Of a stretch of 64,000 bases of DNA, positions 1 to 9,596 are shown piece by piece. The notes beneath the pieces were generated by a model, which did no database searches, was not told the DNA's origin, and worked only from the letters and a program-made list of their open reading frames with translations. Each line of letters opens with the position of its first letter. Positions within the stretch are counted from its first letter, which is position 1. The stretch is from NCBI GenBank assembly GCA_003280105.1, contig QCFX01000001.1, positions 62,001 through 126,000 of the forward strand, read 5' to 3'. This DNA is from Prochlorococcus sp. AG-363-N20. GTDB taxonomy: Bacteria > Cyanobacteriota > Cyanobacteriia > PCC-6307 > Cyanobiaceae. Both the position numbers and the translations under genes were made by a program.

Positions 1-10
1 AAACCTAAAA

Positions 11-125
11 TACCAGGAGATCCCTTGACATGACAAAAGCATCTCCTTACTAAGGCAAGCTTCCCTTTGAGTTATGTCAACCAACCTCAGCAAATCAGGA
101 ATTTCCATCCAAACTCTATCCAACC
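11..125 (+). repeat. Degenerate EVE-leader repeat, copy A
   Basis: This is a weak copy of the dispersed repeat. It keeps a 'ccaggagatcccttgacatg' core and the downstream half (CCCTTTGAGTTAT..., then AATTTCCATCCAAAC), which matches the 3' half of copy J at 27536-27710. The YWLMK-coding part is largely lost. It is the most decayed copy and marks the left end of the accessory stretch. Confidence 0.55.
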
Positions 126-164
126 TTGAGAAACGATCAAATCAGTTAAAAGACAACCATAGAG

Positions 165-536
165 ATGACAAGCAAAGAAACCCGTGAAGAAAGAAGAGAG
201 CGATTCAAGACAATGTCTAGTGACGAAAGACAAGCTTTGATCAGAGAAAAAATGAAGGCTGAAGGTTTAGAAGAAGGGAGCGGAGTCCCAGGGACAGAAT
301 TGTCTTCATATGACCGAGATGAGATCTGGGACCTCATCCAAATAACTAGCTGTTTCCTTGAGATGCAAACCAAGTCACGGAGAATGGAACCAAAGTCTCC
401 AGATACAAGGAAATCTTTAATTGCTTGGATAGTAATTGCAATAGCCCTTAGCGGTGGGGTGGTCTTCTATTGCCACCAATATCCATCCCCAGAAACAAGA
501 CGAGAGCTATCAGTAGATGGAATGTTCGCTGATTGA
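165..536 (+). CDS. Hypothetical single-pass membrane protein
   Basis: The product is 123 aa. The N-terminal ~40 residues are highly charged (ETREERRERF). One hydrophobic helix lies near residues 87-106 (SLIAWIVIAIALSGG), followed by a short tail. That pattern suggests a C-terminally anchored membrane protein with a cytoplasmic charged domain. I recognise no family. The gene stands alone, just downstream of a repeat copy. The reading frame is convincing because of its charge pattern and clean helix, but the function is unknown. Confidence 0.6.
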   Translation: MTSKETREERRERFKTMSSDERQALIREKMKAEGLEEGSGVPGTELSSYDRDEIWDLIQITSCFLEMQTKSRRMEPKSPDTRKSLIAWIVIAIALSGGVVFYCHQYPSPETRRELSVDGMFAD

Positions 537-644
537 ATCAGAAAGCCTCGTGGTCTATAAGAATTTACTGATATCTACAACCACCCAATATCTATGGTTA
601 CTAATGATCTCCTCAAATCATCTTTAACTAAAGGCTAGAGATCA

Positions 645-1592
645 TCATTTATTTTTGCTCAGAATTTCCTTGCTTCGCTTGATCTTAACCAGGTCTGCAA
701 TGAGGTTTTCACTTACTTCCCATAATCGTTTCCTTCCCTGGTTATCCAAGGCGGATGAGGCAACTTTGCAAAGCTTGGGGTAACCTCTCAAATTAAAACG
801 AGGTCCATATTGTTCACCACTTTTTGCATTTGGATCAGTTGCTGCAAGTAGTTGGGAAAGGGCTCCCATACGAGAACTTTGAAAAATTGGATTCATTAAT
901 TTATAAGCAATAGAGGCTTGCCAAGATCCGTTTGCGGCAAGAGTTGTGGGCTGCAAGTTGGTTCTGGCTAAACCTGGGTGAGCAGAAAGAGAGGCAACAT
1001 CTATCTCTGCCTCCTTTAATCTTTGATCTAGCTCTAAAGCGAACATTACATTCGCCAGTTTGCTTTGAGAGTATGAAGCCCAAGAATCATAAGCACCCTC
1101 TCCCTGCAGATCACTCCAATTGATTTTGCCCATGTATTGAGCCCCAGAGGTAACAGTCACAACTCTTGAGCCAGACTGATTAGCCATTAATGGCAACAAT
1201 TTAAGAGTCAATGCCATATGGCTTAAATGATTCACTGCGAATTGAAGCTCAAAACCTTGCTTGCTAGTTGTGCGAGGAGGAGCCATTACACCAGCATTGT
1301 TAATTAATAGGTCTAACTTCTGAAATTTGCGTCCCACTTGATCTGCAGCTTTATTTACTTGAACTAAATCCGCCAAATCTATTGCCAATAATTCAATCGT
1401 TCCATAACTAGTATTAGAAAGTAGCCTTTCGCTAGCTTCTTTCGCTTTTTCAAGAGAACGGCAGCCGAGAATTACTGTTGCATTCCTTTCAAGCAAGGCT
1501 TGTGCGGTTTCAAAACCCAGACCACTATTTGCACCAGTAATCAGAGCTATCCGCCCCTTTTGTTCAGGGATTGACTCAATTGACCAAACCAT
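645..1592 (-). CDS. Short-chain dehydrogenase/reductase (protochlorophyllide reductase-like SDR)
   Basis: The 315 aa product is a classical Rossmann-fold SDR. The NAD(P)-binding motif TGANSGLG is at residues 19-26, the structural NNAG at 98-101, the catalytic serine in VTSG near 149, and the YxxxK pair is Y174/K178 (YSQSK). Length and motif layout fit the retinol-dehydrogenase/protochlorophyllide-reductase-like SDRs common in cyanobacteria. It lacks the recognisable features of true light-dependent POR, so the substrate is unknown. It is a cytosolic, monocistronic gene; a hydride transfer between NADP(H) and a carbonyl or alcohol is expected. Confidence 0.9.
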   Translation of the reverse strand: MVWSIESIPEQKGRIALITGANSGLGFETAQALLERNATVILGCRSLEKAKEASERLLSNTSYGTIELLAIDLADLVQVNKAADQVGRKFQKLDLLINNAGVMAPPRTTSKQGFELQFAVNHLSHMALTLKLLPLMANQSGSRVVTVTSGAQYMGKINWSDLQGEGAYDSWASYSQSKLANVMFALELDQRLKEAEIDVASLSAHPGLARTNLQPTTLAANGSWQASIAYKLMNPIFQSSRMGALSQLLAATDPNAKSGEQYGPRFNLRGYPKLCKVASSALDNQGRKRLWEVSENLIADLVKIKRSKEILSKNK

Positions 1593-1741
1593 TTTGGTCC
1601 AACTCTTAAATCAGCACATGATGCGAAGTCTAGACAAATAACAAATCAGAAGGGTGATTCTGTACTCAAAGAGTCTTTATATGAATTGCTTAGAAATTTT
1701 GCATTGAAGTCTCCGATTCCATTCCGGTGAACCAACCACTC

Positions 1742-2047
1742 TCAATCCATGCCGGCATAACCGTTTTTAACTAGTTCATTGAAAACTATTGTCCCTCTTG
1801 CTTTTGTTCCCATGGGCACTGGATTTACCTGATCAAGAACAGCCGCAAAGCAAGTAATCCAAAAGCTACCTTTGCAAACAAGTGCAGACTTACAGATGTG
1901 GTCTGGAGCAATTTCAACGCAACTCTGAGTTCTCGAAACCTTGATGCTCGCGATTTGAGAGTCTAGTTCTAGGTCCAAAAGGTCAGCTTCTTTCCTGGTA
2001 ATTGCTGTACCGGCAGCATGACACTCAAGGAGCATTTGATAATTCAT
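1742..2047 (-). CDS. Hypothetical protein
   Basis: The product is 101 aa, with no signal peptide and no clear membrane helix. Cysteines are scattered (LLECHAAG, QSCVEIAPDHIC, ALVCKG, WITCFAA). It lies about 40 bp upstream of the DCC-family gene on the same strand, so the two may be co-transcribed; a thiol-related role would be speculation. I do not recognise the family. Confidence 0.55.
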   Translation of the reverse strand: MNYQMLLECHAAGTAITRKEADLLDLELDSQIASIKVSRTQSCVEIAPDHICKSALVCKGSFWITCFAAVLDQVNPVPMGTKARGTIVFNELVKNGYAGMD

Positions 2048-2086
2048 TTTTATGCAGCTTTAGCTTCATCTTGCACAATTTGGCAA

Positions 2087-2494
2087 TTAAGTCTCTTTCT
2101 TTGCAAGTTTTCGGGATGTACAAAGTTGATCTAATGAGGGGCGGCGAGTAAAAGGAAGGCGCCAACGTGCCCAAAGTCGATAGACCTCATCAATCAAGTT
2201 TCCTATTAATGGCCACGTGGTTGGTGCGTAGACCCAACCCAACCCGACCAATTGATAAGCCTCTCGAAAAACCTGCACATCCTTAAGAATCTCTCCTCTA
2301 TCGGTTATTGCATGAATTCTTCCCATTGCCTCTCTATAGCTAATTCCTCTATAAAGCTCTGGGCTATAAGTAGGAGAGTCAATATCTACAAAAGAAATTG
2401 TGTTCCAGCGATCTCTAGAGCGAAGAAAGGAGATCTCTCTTTGACAAAGAGGGCAACCACCATCAAATAGCAAAGTGAGCTTTAATTGAGTCAC
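2087..2494 (-). CDS. DCC-family thiol-disulfide oxidoreductase-like protein (DUF393)
   Basis: The 135 aa product opens with the family signature: a short beta strand followed by DGGCPLC (residues 11-17). This places a CxxC pair in the position used by thioredoxin-fold enzymes. Family length is typically 110-150 aa, so the gene looks complete. DCC proteins are predicted thiol-disulfide oxidoreductases; the partner is unknown. Repeat copy B lies immediately upstream. Confidence 0.85.
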   Translation of the reverse strand: MTQLKLTLLFDGGCPLCQREISFLRSRDRWNTISFVDIDSPTYSPELYRGISYREAMGRIHAITDRGEILKDVQVFREAYQLVGLGWVYAPTTWPLIGNLIDEVYRLWARWRLPFTRRPSLDQLCTSRKLAKKET

Positions 2495-2530
2495 AATGGA
2501 ATTCAGAAAAGTTCCACCTAGATAAAAGGT

Positions 2531-2606
2531 TTATCCCAACTTTATTCGAAACCTACAATTCCTGGAGATCTCTTGATATGAGTTGAGTTAATTACTGGCT
2601 AAGCAA
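2531..2606 (+). repeat. EVE-leader repeat, copy B
   Basis: Contains CTGGAGATCTCTTGATATG followed by a variant of TTAATTACTGGCTAA, preceded by one half of the TTTATTCAAAC pair (CTTTATTCGAAAC). It is truncated after GGCTAA, where the DUF3764 gene's 3' end begins. Orientation is the same as in all other copies. Confidence 0.65.
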
Positions 2607-2885
2607 CTAACCAGCAATCCAAACTTCTTGGGCAAAGCTCGTCATATCAACATCATGAGTAGCGATCCAATCACTGTTAGCTACTAGGAACTTATCTAAA
2701 TCCCCTGTCTGATGCTGATGAATAACAATTACCCGCTGAGGGTCTGCTTTATTCACTCCTCTATATAGAGGAGTGATCCCATATTCTGCATGCCTTTTAT
2801 TGGCTTCATCACTATCAAAAATGGTTGACCACTCAGCAAAAGTTCCATTGAGTGTGAAGGTTACAACAGTAGTTTCCAAGGCCAT
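2607..2885 (-). CDS. DUF3764 family protein
   Basis: The recognisable domain begins at METTV-like sequence (MALETTVVTF) and includes ITPLYRGVNK and VIVIHQHQ, typical of DUF3764, a small picocyanobacterial family of unknown function. The ORF track starts 35 codons earlier (2990). The extra N-terminal residues do not look like the family, which is usually about 90 aa, so I chose the internal ATG giving 92 aa. No good Shine-Dalgarno decides between the two. It is probably a cytosolic ferredoxin-fold-like protein. Confidence 0.75.
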   Translation of the reverse strand: MALETTVVTFTLNGTFAEWSTIFDSDEANKRHAEYGITPLYRGVNKADPQRVIVIHQHQTGDLDKFLVANSDWIATHDVDMTSFAQEVWIAG

Positions 2886-3149
2886 CCAAAAAGTGCTGTT
2901 CAAATGAGAATTATATATTCGCCAACAAGTTTCCGTGACAGCGAGCCTCTTGCGAGTAAAAGCTTCCACTGTTTCTATTGAGAACTTCAACCTTCTTGAG
3001 TTCAGTAAAGGCTTACCTTGACAGGAAGAGATGTTGTCTTGACTACACCACCTGTGTAGTCATCATTTCCTTAGAAGAGCTTTGCTGAGTGCTGCAACAA
3101 TGCCCGTCGGCTACTCTTATCTGAATAGAGTTAAAATTTAGACTTCTAT

Positions 3150-3962
3150 CTAATCAATAGTAAAAACGGGTCTGAAAGGTGCTGATCCAAATTCTTCAGG
3201 GACTCCTGTACCATCATTGGGAACAACAATATATCCAGCTTTTGTAACCTGCAATTCAACAGCCACTCCTTTTGTACTATCCGTAATGACTACTTCATTG
3301 CCGGAATCAGGTTGAAAAACACCTACTAAGTATTTAGTTGCGCTTGCAGATGTTGACCTTGTAAAGCCTGAATTTAACAACATCGCCGATATCTTCCCAC
3401 TACCTGATATTGATTCTGTACCGTCTGTTGCCCATTCTGCATCAAAAGAGCCATCCCCAAAGTCCTCTAAATCTTCGCTGTGATTCACAGCTGGACCTGT
3501 TGTTGACAAACTCGAGCCCGTGGAGTCTGAGTAATAAGTCGTCCCATTACTAAGCGCATAACTACCTCGCAAACCTATGGTCTTACCAAGAATAATATAA
3601 GCGTAAGGATATGTATTTGAAGGGGGTCGTGTGTCTGCATAAGGTAAATCAAAAGTTCCAGATCCTGCCAAATCGCCAGAGACTCCTGTTGTATCTCTCG
3701 CCATTGAAGCGGTACAGCTAGTCAAGTTTAATGTTTTACTACCTACGGCTCCATCAAGAGGGTTTGAAGTGCACAAACCCATTTCATGAATAGTGATATA
3801 AAATCTATCCGGCGTGTGTAAACACTCTGCTGTAAGGCTTGCAACCGTCCCAGAATCAGCACATTCATCGGCAGCTTTTGACACTTCAGGAACTACTAAA
3901 GGCATTAATAATGCAAAGCCACTTAAACCTATACCTAGAAAAGTCTTATTAATAATTGCCAT
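3150..3962 (-). CDS. Secreted hypothetical protein
   Basis: I start at an internal ATG (track start 4127) because it follows a GGAAGAG ribosome-binding site and opens a textbook signal peptide: MAIINK, a hydrophobic core to about residue 24, then a VSKAAD cleavage region. The mature part (~240 aa) is rich in Ser, Thr, Gly and Asp with few Lys, has scattered cysteines (ADECAD, AECLH, LCTSN, TSCT), and looks like a beta-rich exported or outer-membrane-associated protein. I recognise no domain. It is monocistronic. Confidence 0.7.
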   Translation of the reverse strand: MAIINKTFLGIGLSGFALLMPLVVPEVSKAADECADSGTVASLTAECLHTPDRFYITIHEMGLCTSNPLDGAVGSKTLNLTSCTASMARDTTGVSGDLAGSGTFDLPYADTRPPSNTYPYAYIILGKTIGLRGSYALSNGTTYYSDSTGSSLSTTGPAVNHSEDLEDFGDGSFDAEWATDGTESISGSGKISAMLLNSGFTRSTSASATKYLVGVFQPDSGNEVVITDSTKGVAVELQVTKAGYIVVPNDGTGVPEEFGSAPFRPVFTID

Positions 3963-4127
3963 AGAAGCTCTTCCAAGATTCCAGAAGGATATCAACTCAA
4001 GAAGAATGAAACAAGCACATGGACCGTCTGAGCCAGTTCTGCTAAGACCACATAATTTACCCAAACTCCTTAATATGACACCAATTGAACTACTACCAAA
4101 TAAAAAGTTAGCTATTTCTAAATTCAC

Positions 4128-4498
4128 CTAAACTTCTAATTTTAGAAATTAATCTACTGGATTTCTTGTTAACTTTTTTCTATAATAATCGGTTATTACC
4201 CACTCAAACACTAACAAGAGAATAAGTATTCTCGCAGTAAAAGATATCCATTGGAAGCAAGGCAGGCCAACGACGATTTCGGCCACAACATACTAAGAGG
4301 ATCTATAGAGGTATAAGGACAAGCAAATAACTTCAGAAGCGTTCTAAAAGCAGAAGCAAATACTCCTAGTACTTTCAACTCTAAAATGGTTTGAGGTGAA
4401 TTTATATACAGATAGTGTAGGTAACAAAGAATCTAAATCGAGAAATCAGCATGAAGGCAAGTGAAAGAGAATGTAATTACCATTAGAAGCAATCCATT
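4128..4498. other. Intergenic stretch with no gene seen
   Basis: About 370 A+T-rich bases between the secreted protein gene and the GtrA gene. Both strands are broken by frequent stops, and I found no repeat copy, hairpin with a T-run, or RNA motif. The left part presumably carries the promoter of the secreted protein gene. Confidence 0.5.
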
Positions 4499-4981
4499 TC
4501 ATTTGCCTTCATTTTTATCAATACTTCTAAATTTAAATAAGAACTTCATTGTCATTGAACTCGTCCAGAAAAAGCCGCAACTTGAGGCTATTATTTTAGA
4601 AACCAATGCATAATTATATGGAGAAGAAATCAATAAATAGCTTTTGAGACTTGTAGACAGAGAGAAATAAATTAGTTGTAGAAAATTTAATACGACAATA
4701 TTTATACTTAATGTCCCTATCCCAACAATGATCTGACTTGAAAGACCATAGCGTTTTTTCTTTATGCGTGGTTGTGTCGTAATACTAAAAACCAAATACA
4801 ATACTATTGTACCAATTACAAAAGAGATTGCTGCACTAAGATTAATTCCTATCACTGGGCTGAGAAGAGTATAAGTTAAGAGATCAACCGTAAAAGCTGT
4901 TCCACTACCTAGTAAAAAGTGAGGAATATTGAATATATACTTTTTTATTAGATTATTTAATCTTTTTTCTGAATTAAACAT
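4499..4981 (-). CDS. GtrA-like family membrane protein
   Basis: The 160 aa product has four hydrophobic segments (near residues 18-38, 42-66, 78-105 and 115-145) and the GtrA-type opening in which a charged helix precedes FLLGSGTAFTVD. GtrA proteins are thought to move or flip lipid-linked sugars for cell-surface glycosylation. It follows the FAD-dependent enzyme with a 3-bp gap and the GT-C glycosyltransferase further upstream, forming a plausible surface-polysaccharide operon. Length is typical for the family. Confidence 0.8.
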   Translation of the reverse strand: MFNSEKRLNNLIKKYIFNIPHFLLGSGTAFTVDLLTYTLLSPVIGINLSAAISFVIGTIVLYLVFSITTQPRIKKKRYGLSSQIIVGIGTLSINIVVLNFLQLIYFSLSTSLKSYLLISSPYNYALVSKIIASSCGFFWTSSMTMKFLFKFRSIDKNEGK

Positions 4982-4984
4982 GGT

Positions 4985-6583
4985 TTACTTCTCTTCATGA
5001 TATTCCTGCTCTGTATTTATAACCCATAAACACGACTTATTATCAGCGCTAATTAGTTCCTGTGAAATAAGCTCAGCTGCCTTAAAGCCAGTAAGCATTG
5101 AATGATCTTGATTGTTGTACTTGTGCATTCCATTTCTACCTACAAGAAAAAGGTTGGGGATCTTGTCGAAGAAATCTTTTAGCTTGTCAAGCTCCATGTA
5201 AGAGTCAAAGTAGGCAGGGTAAGTATTTGCCTCTCTTAGTACAGTTCCATCCAGAAGGTCTTCTTTTGTGGAGAAGCCTAATTCAACAAGCTCACTAATT
5301 GCCATATCTATCAATTTATCATCTTCCATCTTCCAAATTGAGTCAGACTTATTGCAAAAATATTCAAGGCCAACCCAATAAGTTTCTTGGTTTGCAACTA
5401 AGAAAGGGCTCCAATTATTAAAAATCTGAAGTCTACCAACTTTGACATTATCTTCCTGGATATATATCCAGGTATCATCTAAAGTTTCATTACTAGGACC
5501 TGAGATATTCTTCAGCAACAATCCAACCGTTATAAAATCTCTATAAGGTAGGTCTTTAGCTATTCTCTTTAAATCAAAATCTAGTAATTCTTTAGAACCT
5601 TCCCCTGAAAAATTCTCAACAAGCTCTGAGATAGGCATTGTAGATACAACATAATCAAAATTCTCCTGGTGAATTAATTGGTTAGTTAAATCTTGATATT
5701 CAATTCCTTTTATTAATAGATCATTATCATCAAAGAAGACTTTTAAGACAGGAGATTCAAGTTTTATAAGAACATCTTTTCTCGCCAACTCTTTCGCCAC
5801 TTCTTCCCACATTTGCCCAGGGCCGTACTTAGGGTATAAGAACCTCTCAATCAAGGAAGTTTCTGTTCCCTTTTGGCTTATTGACTTCTTATCAAAATCC
5901 TTTGTTTCCCAGAGCTTCGAAAAAATATCCAATAAAACCCTTCGAATTGACAACCCTTTAATTCGTTGAGCACCCCACTCTGCTGATATTTCTTTAGGGT
6001 GCCTACCCCAAACTTTTTCGGTATAAGTTTCAAAGAACATCGAATAAAGCTTTTTCCCAAATCTGGAAATCACAAAATCCTCCAGGTTGTCTAGATTTTT
6101 ATGTGATACTTTTGCCTTTATATAGCTTACTGAGACATTGATCATATCAATAATTCCTATATTCTTAATCGTCTTTATGTTTAGATTTAATGGGTAATCA
6201 TAAAGCTTTTTATCAAAAAGAATTCTGGATTTCCTTTTCCTTAGGAGCATTACCTTCCCGGACTTTTTCTCCTTATCTGTGGCAATACGAAATCCATCAA
6301 TTGATCTTTCCTTCCCTTGATATTTGATCAATTCTCTTTCATTAGAAGTAGACAAATCAATTGGAAATTTATTTGTCCACCATTTCATTACTTCATCAGA
6401 CTTTGAGAAAAACCTATGGCCACCAATATCAATTCTATTGCCTTTATAATTTACAGTCTTTGATATTCCACCGATGTACTTTGATTTCTCGTAAATTACA
6501 ATTTTAGCATTAGGGCAGAAAGCCTTAAGCCTTTCTGCAAAGGCCAATCCAGCAGGACCTGCACCAATAACGCCTACCTTCAT
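4985..6583 (-). CDS. FAD-dependent amine oxidoreductase / protoporphyrinogen-oxidase-like protein
   Basis: The 532 aa product begins with a dinucleotide-binding motif ([10 protein letters not shown], residues 4-13), then IVIYEKS and GGHRFFSK, typical of the UDP-galactopyranose-mutase/protoporphyrinogen-oxidase-like flavoproteins. A C-terminal FAD-contact segment ([19 protein letters not shown]) is present. Versions next to GtrA and glycosyltransferase genes are common in surface-glycan clusters and probably act on a lipid- or nucleotide-linked sugar rather than on heme precursors. That role is inferred from context only. Confidence 0.8.
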   Translation of the reverse strand: MKVGVIGAGPAGLAFAERLKAFCPNAKIVIYEKSKYIGGISKTVNYKGNRIDIGGHRFFSKSDEVMKWWTNKFPIDLSTSNERELIKYQGKERSIDGFRIATDKEKKSGKVMLLRKRKSRILFDKKLYDYPLNLNIKTIKNIGIIDMINVSVSYIKAKVSHKNLDNLEDFVISRFGKKLYSMFFETYTEKVWGRHPKEISAEWGAQRIKGLSIRRVLLDIFSKLWETKDFDKKSISQKGTETSLIERFLYPKYGPGQMWEEVAKELARKDVLIKLESPVLKVFFDDNDLLIKGIEYQDLTNQLIHQENFDYVVSTMPISELVENFSGEGSKELLDFDLKRIAKDLPYRDFITVGLLLKNISGPSNETLDDTWIYIQEDNVKVGRLQIFNNWSPFLVANQETYWVGLEYFCNKSDSIWKMEDDKLIDMAISELVELGFSTKEDLLDGTVLREANTYPAYFDSYMELDKLKDFFDKIPNLFLVGRNGMHKYNNQDHSMLTGFKAAELISQELISADNKSCLWVINTEQEYHEEK

Positions 6584-6684
6584 TAAACTTAATTAACTTG
6601 AATGAGCTCTATAATCTTCACGATTCTAGTACATTACTTAGTTTGATGATCATATATCGCAAGGATTTTTAGAATCTTAATGGC

Positions 6685-8217
6685 TCACTTAACAACTTTG
6701 TAAACATGATAATTCCTATTAGTGTATAAAAGTTCTAACATGCCATTATTCTGATAATCAGTAATTTCACCAAAATCTGGTTGGTCACTGGAACCAACAG
6801 ACAAAGAAATAGCTATGTAGTTAGATTGCAAACCTTTTTGTATATTGCTACTCTTGAATGATTTCCTATCTGAAACAAGTTGAAGAAATCTAGGCTTAAA
6901 GAATAAAACTGTTGCATTACTCTCTGTTCGTTCTTTGAGAAAAGAAACCATCTCCTTAGTTGAGGGACTATAAGGGCCCAATCTGAAACTTCTAACTTGT
7001 TTGAAATGAATCAAAGCTATACTTAGCAAAGAGTTCCAAATCAATAAAGTAGTTAAGAATAGCTTATATAATTTTATATTGAATATGCTAAAAGAATGTT
7101 TTTCAGCTATGGCATGTTCTATCCCAGTCAACATGAAAGAGAAGTAGAATGGTAGTAAAGGGAATAGGAATCGCAAGCCTTGAGTCCCTGGCCATAAGAT
7201 ATATAGACCTAATGTGATTAAAATATAAAAGATTTCGATTTTATTGTTATCACTGTTTCTTAGACCCAAAAAAAAGTAATAGACAGAGATAGGATAGAAA
7301 ATAAATCCTACTAGATTATATTTTTGAAAAATGGAAAAGTAGTCTTGTATTAAAAATGCATAATATTGCAGATTTCGTAGTATGCTTCCTGTCGTTATAT
7401 TATTGATTTCATTTATATGAATTTGGTGAATGCTGTCTGGGAAAACTGATCTCCAAGTGACTTGAAAAATCATAAAGCCTATAATAGGTAGAAAGAAGAT
7501 ATGCAATAAATTATTCTCTCGAAAATTTCTATTTAGGGTTTTAGATCTATGAATCACAATCATCTGTGAAAATATCAAAGTAATAAGAAGCAATACTCCA
7601 TTAGGCCTAATGCTTTGGCTAGCCCCAATAAGAATCCCAATTAAGAGTCCATCAAAAAGTAAATTTACCTGAAATTCATTTAACAATATGACTCGTTTAA
7701 TTTTAAAGATAAGAAAGGTAGAAATAAGTAGAAAAGGTATATCAGACAAAATTTCGTTTGAAGCTTCGCTTATAAAAACTGGGCTGATAGCAAACAAAGA
7801 AACTATTACCAGCCTAGAGAATACTGTATGTGTTTGACTCAATCCATTCCATATCACTAGATAAAGCAAAAAAAGACAAATGATGTTTACAAGTTTAAGG
7901 CCTATAAGACTTTCTCCAAACAATGAATAAGGAATAGAAAGCAGTAATGGCAAGCCCCATGGATAATTTATTGGTCCTAATGGTTGGTCTGACTCAGTTG
8001 CCGTAAAAGAATTATAAGCTTCGTATTGTGCATGAGTTCCTGATGCAATGCTTCTTGCTTGACCAACATATCCAGCCCAATCATCTCCCCATGTGTGATA
8101 ATTAGTTAGTAAAAGAATAGACAGTATAGTGGAAGTGATTATTACCAAAAATAGTCTTAATCTTCCATCAGGTTGATCTCTACATAATCGCTTTGTTAAT
8201 CGGTGTATGGTTAGCAT
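6685..8217 (-). CDS. GT-C family membrane glycosyltransferase (ArnT/PMT-like)
   Basis: The 510 aa product has about ten hydrophobic segments. The first is followed by an acidic pair (WGDDWAGY, D45/D46) in the first periplasmic loop, the usual catalytic site of GT-C enzymes using polyprenyl-phosphate sugars. A soluble C-terminal part (~420-510) may bind acceptor. It lies upstream of the FAD enzyme and GtrA genes on the same strand, so the trio probably decorates lipids or proteins at the cell surface. Donor and acceptor cannot be told from sequence. Confidence 0.8.
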   Translation of the reverse strand: MLTIHRLTKRLCRDQPDGRLRLFLVIITSTILSILLLTNYHTWGDDWAGYVGQARSIASGTHAQYEAYNSFTATESDQPLGPINYPWGLPLLLSIPYSLFGESLIGLKLVNIICLFLLYLVIWNGLSQTHTVFSRLVIVSLFAISPVFISEASNEILSDIPFLLISTFLIFKIKRVILLNEFQVNLLFDGLLIGILIGASQSIRPNGVLLLITLIFSQMIVIHRSKTLNRNFRENNLLHIFFLPIIGFMIFQVTWRSVFPDSIHQIHINEINNITTGSILRNLQYYAFLIQDYFSIFQKYNLVGFIFYPISVYYFFLGLRNSDNNKIEIFYILITLGLYILWPGTQGLRFLFPLLPFYFSFMLTGIEHAIAEKHSFSIFNIKLYKLFLTTLLIWNSLLSIALIHFKQVRSFRLGPYSPSTKEMVSFLKERTESNATVLFFKPRFLQLVSDRKSFKSSNIQKGLQSNYIAISLSVGSSDQPDFGEITDYQNNGMLELLYTNRNYHVYKVVK

Positions 8218-8305
8218 TTTTTAAAGTCAGGTGTGGACGTCAGTTCAATAAACCTTAAGGTAATTATCTATAGTAAAAGGAAGTGCACAGAAAATTAGAG
8301 CTTTA

Positions 8306-8494
8306 GTGTTTGGAGATCCATATTCGATTCTGGTACTCGTTGGTCTCATGTTCATGGGTTTACAGCTTTATGTGCTGTTTTCAATCCTCAAGAACAACAG
8401 AGGTGAAAGGTATTTCTTTGATCGAGCTCAGCTCTATGCAATTCAATTGCGTATAGAGAAGCTCTTCGGAAAGATACAGACAAGGAAGGGTTAA
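8306..8494 (+). CDS. Small hypothetical membrane protein
   Basis: The 62 aa product has an N-terminal hydrophobic helix (residues ~8-28) and a basic amphipathic tail (RGERYFFDRAQLYAIQLRIEKLF). The start is GTG. It is divergently placed from the GT-C gene. No family is recognised; it resembles the many small one-helix proteins of Prochlorococcus islands. Confidence 0.5.
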   Translation: MFGDPYSILVLVGLMFMGLQLYVLFSILKNNRGERYFFDRAQLYAIQLRIEKLFGKIQTRKG

Positions 8495-8570
8495 AGCCTG
8501 CATGAGTTAGCTCTGAATAGCTGGTTTTTGAGGGGCAAGGGTGGGGGATTACGCATCAGAAGATGGGAGA

Positions 8571-8660
8571 ATGAAGCAACAAGACGTCAAAATGAGCCAA
8601 AGATCAGGCCTATGGCCTTGGGCTGAGGATAAAGATATCGGCATAGATGACATTCATTAA
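8571..8660 (+). CDS. Possible 29-aa peptide ORF
   Basis: ATG to TAA encodes a peptide ending in GLWPWAEDKDIGIDDIH. It is not in the ORF track because of its length. The composition (Trp-rich then acidic) is peptide-like, but nothing else supports expression. The start sits inside a G-rich stretch without a clean ribosome-binding site. Confidence 0.2.
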   Translation: MKQQDVKMSQRSGLWPWAEDKDIGIDDIH

Positions 8661-8730
8661 TCAGTCAGGTCTAATAAGGTAATGACCGCTCCTTTAACCT
8701 TTTCGAACTAGTCCTTAAGTTTTGAGATCA

Positions 8731-8934
8731 CTAAGAGGATCGGAATAAATTAAATAGCACTGAAACAAGCAAGCTAATCGCAATAGAACTAACGACTGGG
8801 AAATAAAAAGTTGTATTTTCACCCTTCAAAATTATGTCTCCAGAAAGTTGCCCTAAACCCAATTGCCTTAAGTAAGGGTATAGAACACCTATAGCAGCAA
8901 TCCAAAGTCCGAGAGCAATTAGCAGTTTTTGCAT
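8731..8934 (-). CDS. DUF2905 family membrane protein
   Basis: The 67 aa product matches the small two-helix DUF2905 family: helix 1 (LLIALGLWIAAIGVLYPYL), a conserved glycine-rich turn resembling GDIILKGENTTFYFPV, then helix 2. The start ATG overlaps the stop of the 40-aa ORF upstream (TAATG), so it is the last gene of a three-gene overlapping micro-operon. Function is unknown. Confidence 0.8.
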   Translation of the reverse strand: MQKLLIALGLWIAAIGVLYPYLRQLGLGQLSGDIILKGENTTFYFPVVSSIAISLLVSVLFNLFRSS

Positions 8935-9056
8935 TATTCATTTCCAAAAGATCTTTGGAACTGCCAAACCAAATAGGAAGAGGTTACTGCGAACAAAAAT
9001 GTTCCGACAGTTTTTAGTGCTATATTTGCAGCCTCAACTGTTGGCGAATCATCCAT
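8934..9056 (-). CDS. 40-aa membrane protein, absent from the ORF track
   Basis: Reverse-strand translation gives MDDSPTVEAANIALKTVG... and one hydrophobic helix, ending SFGNE. Its ATG overlaps the end of the 73-aa ORF by 8 nt and its TAA overlaps the DUF2905 ATG. Tight overlap on both sides strongly suggests a translated, coupled gene. No family is recognised. Confidence 0.6.
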   Translation of the reverse strand: MDDSPTVEAANIALKTVGTFLFAVTSSYLVWQFQRSFGNE

Positions 9057-9270
9057 CTTTTTTACCTTGGCCAAATAGGGGGCCAGTCAATAAAAAGTAG
9101 CCAATAGCTCCAAGGAACAAAGCAAAGGCAATAAGGTTGGGGACTATTCCTCCAACAATTGCAGCTTTAGCGAAATAAGTATTCGCTGCTTCTAGAGCTA
9201 AGAACGTCACCACGACAAATATCCTCGCCCAGTTGTCAACAAAATTAATTACCAATAAGGATAAAAGCAA
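9049..9270 (-). CDS. Small two-helix membrane protein
   Basis: The product is about 73 aa with two hydrophobic segments (residues ~17-40 and ~45-64) and a basic tail (GQGKKDG). The track start is TTG; no ATG start keeps the frame upstream, so the true start is uncertain. It heads the overlapping trio with the 40-aa ORF and DUF2905. A role in a small membrane complex is only an inference from the overlap. Confidence 0.55.
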   Translation of the reverse strand: MLLSLLVINFVDNWARIFVVVTFLALEAANTYFAKAAIVGGIVPNLIAFALFLGAIGYFLLTGPLFGQGKKDG

Positions 9271-9596
9271 TCATCACCTATCGGTTACTCGTAGAAGTCT
9301 ACTAAATCCATACCTTTCTGATAATCCTTAAGGAAGGCATGTAGAAGTCGTTGCACTGGGAATCAACTTCAATATTTGGACCAGGTTCTCGTCTCTCAGA
9401 ATTAGAAGTAAAATCTATACGCGCTCTTAACAAAGAAGCTCAACGATTGTGCTTCATAGGTCCCCAAATAAACTTCCCAGTCGATTCTTCTGCATTAACA
9501 GTCTTTCTATATTTCACCTTTATCCAAACTCTATTCAAACTACTCATCTTCGCTGAGCCCCAATAGCAGAACACAAACTTAGCTATTCGCTAATAA

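Noticed and set aside
9351-9566. 71-aa plus-strand ORF (MHWESTSIFGPGSRLSEL...)
   Set aside because: No domain, odd composition, no ribosome-binding site, and it lies next to decayed porin DNA; more likely chance frame.
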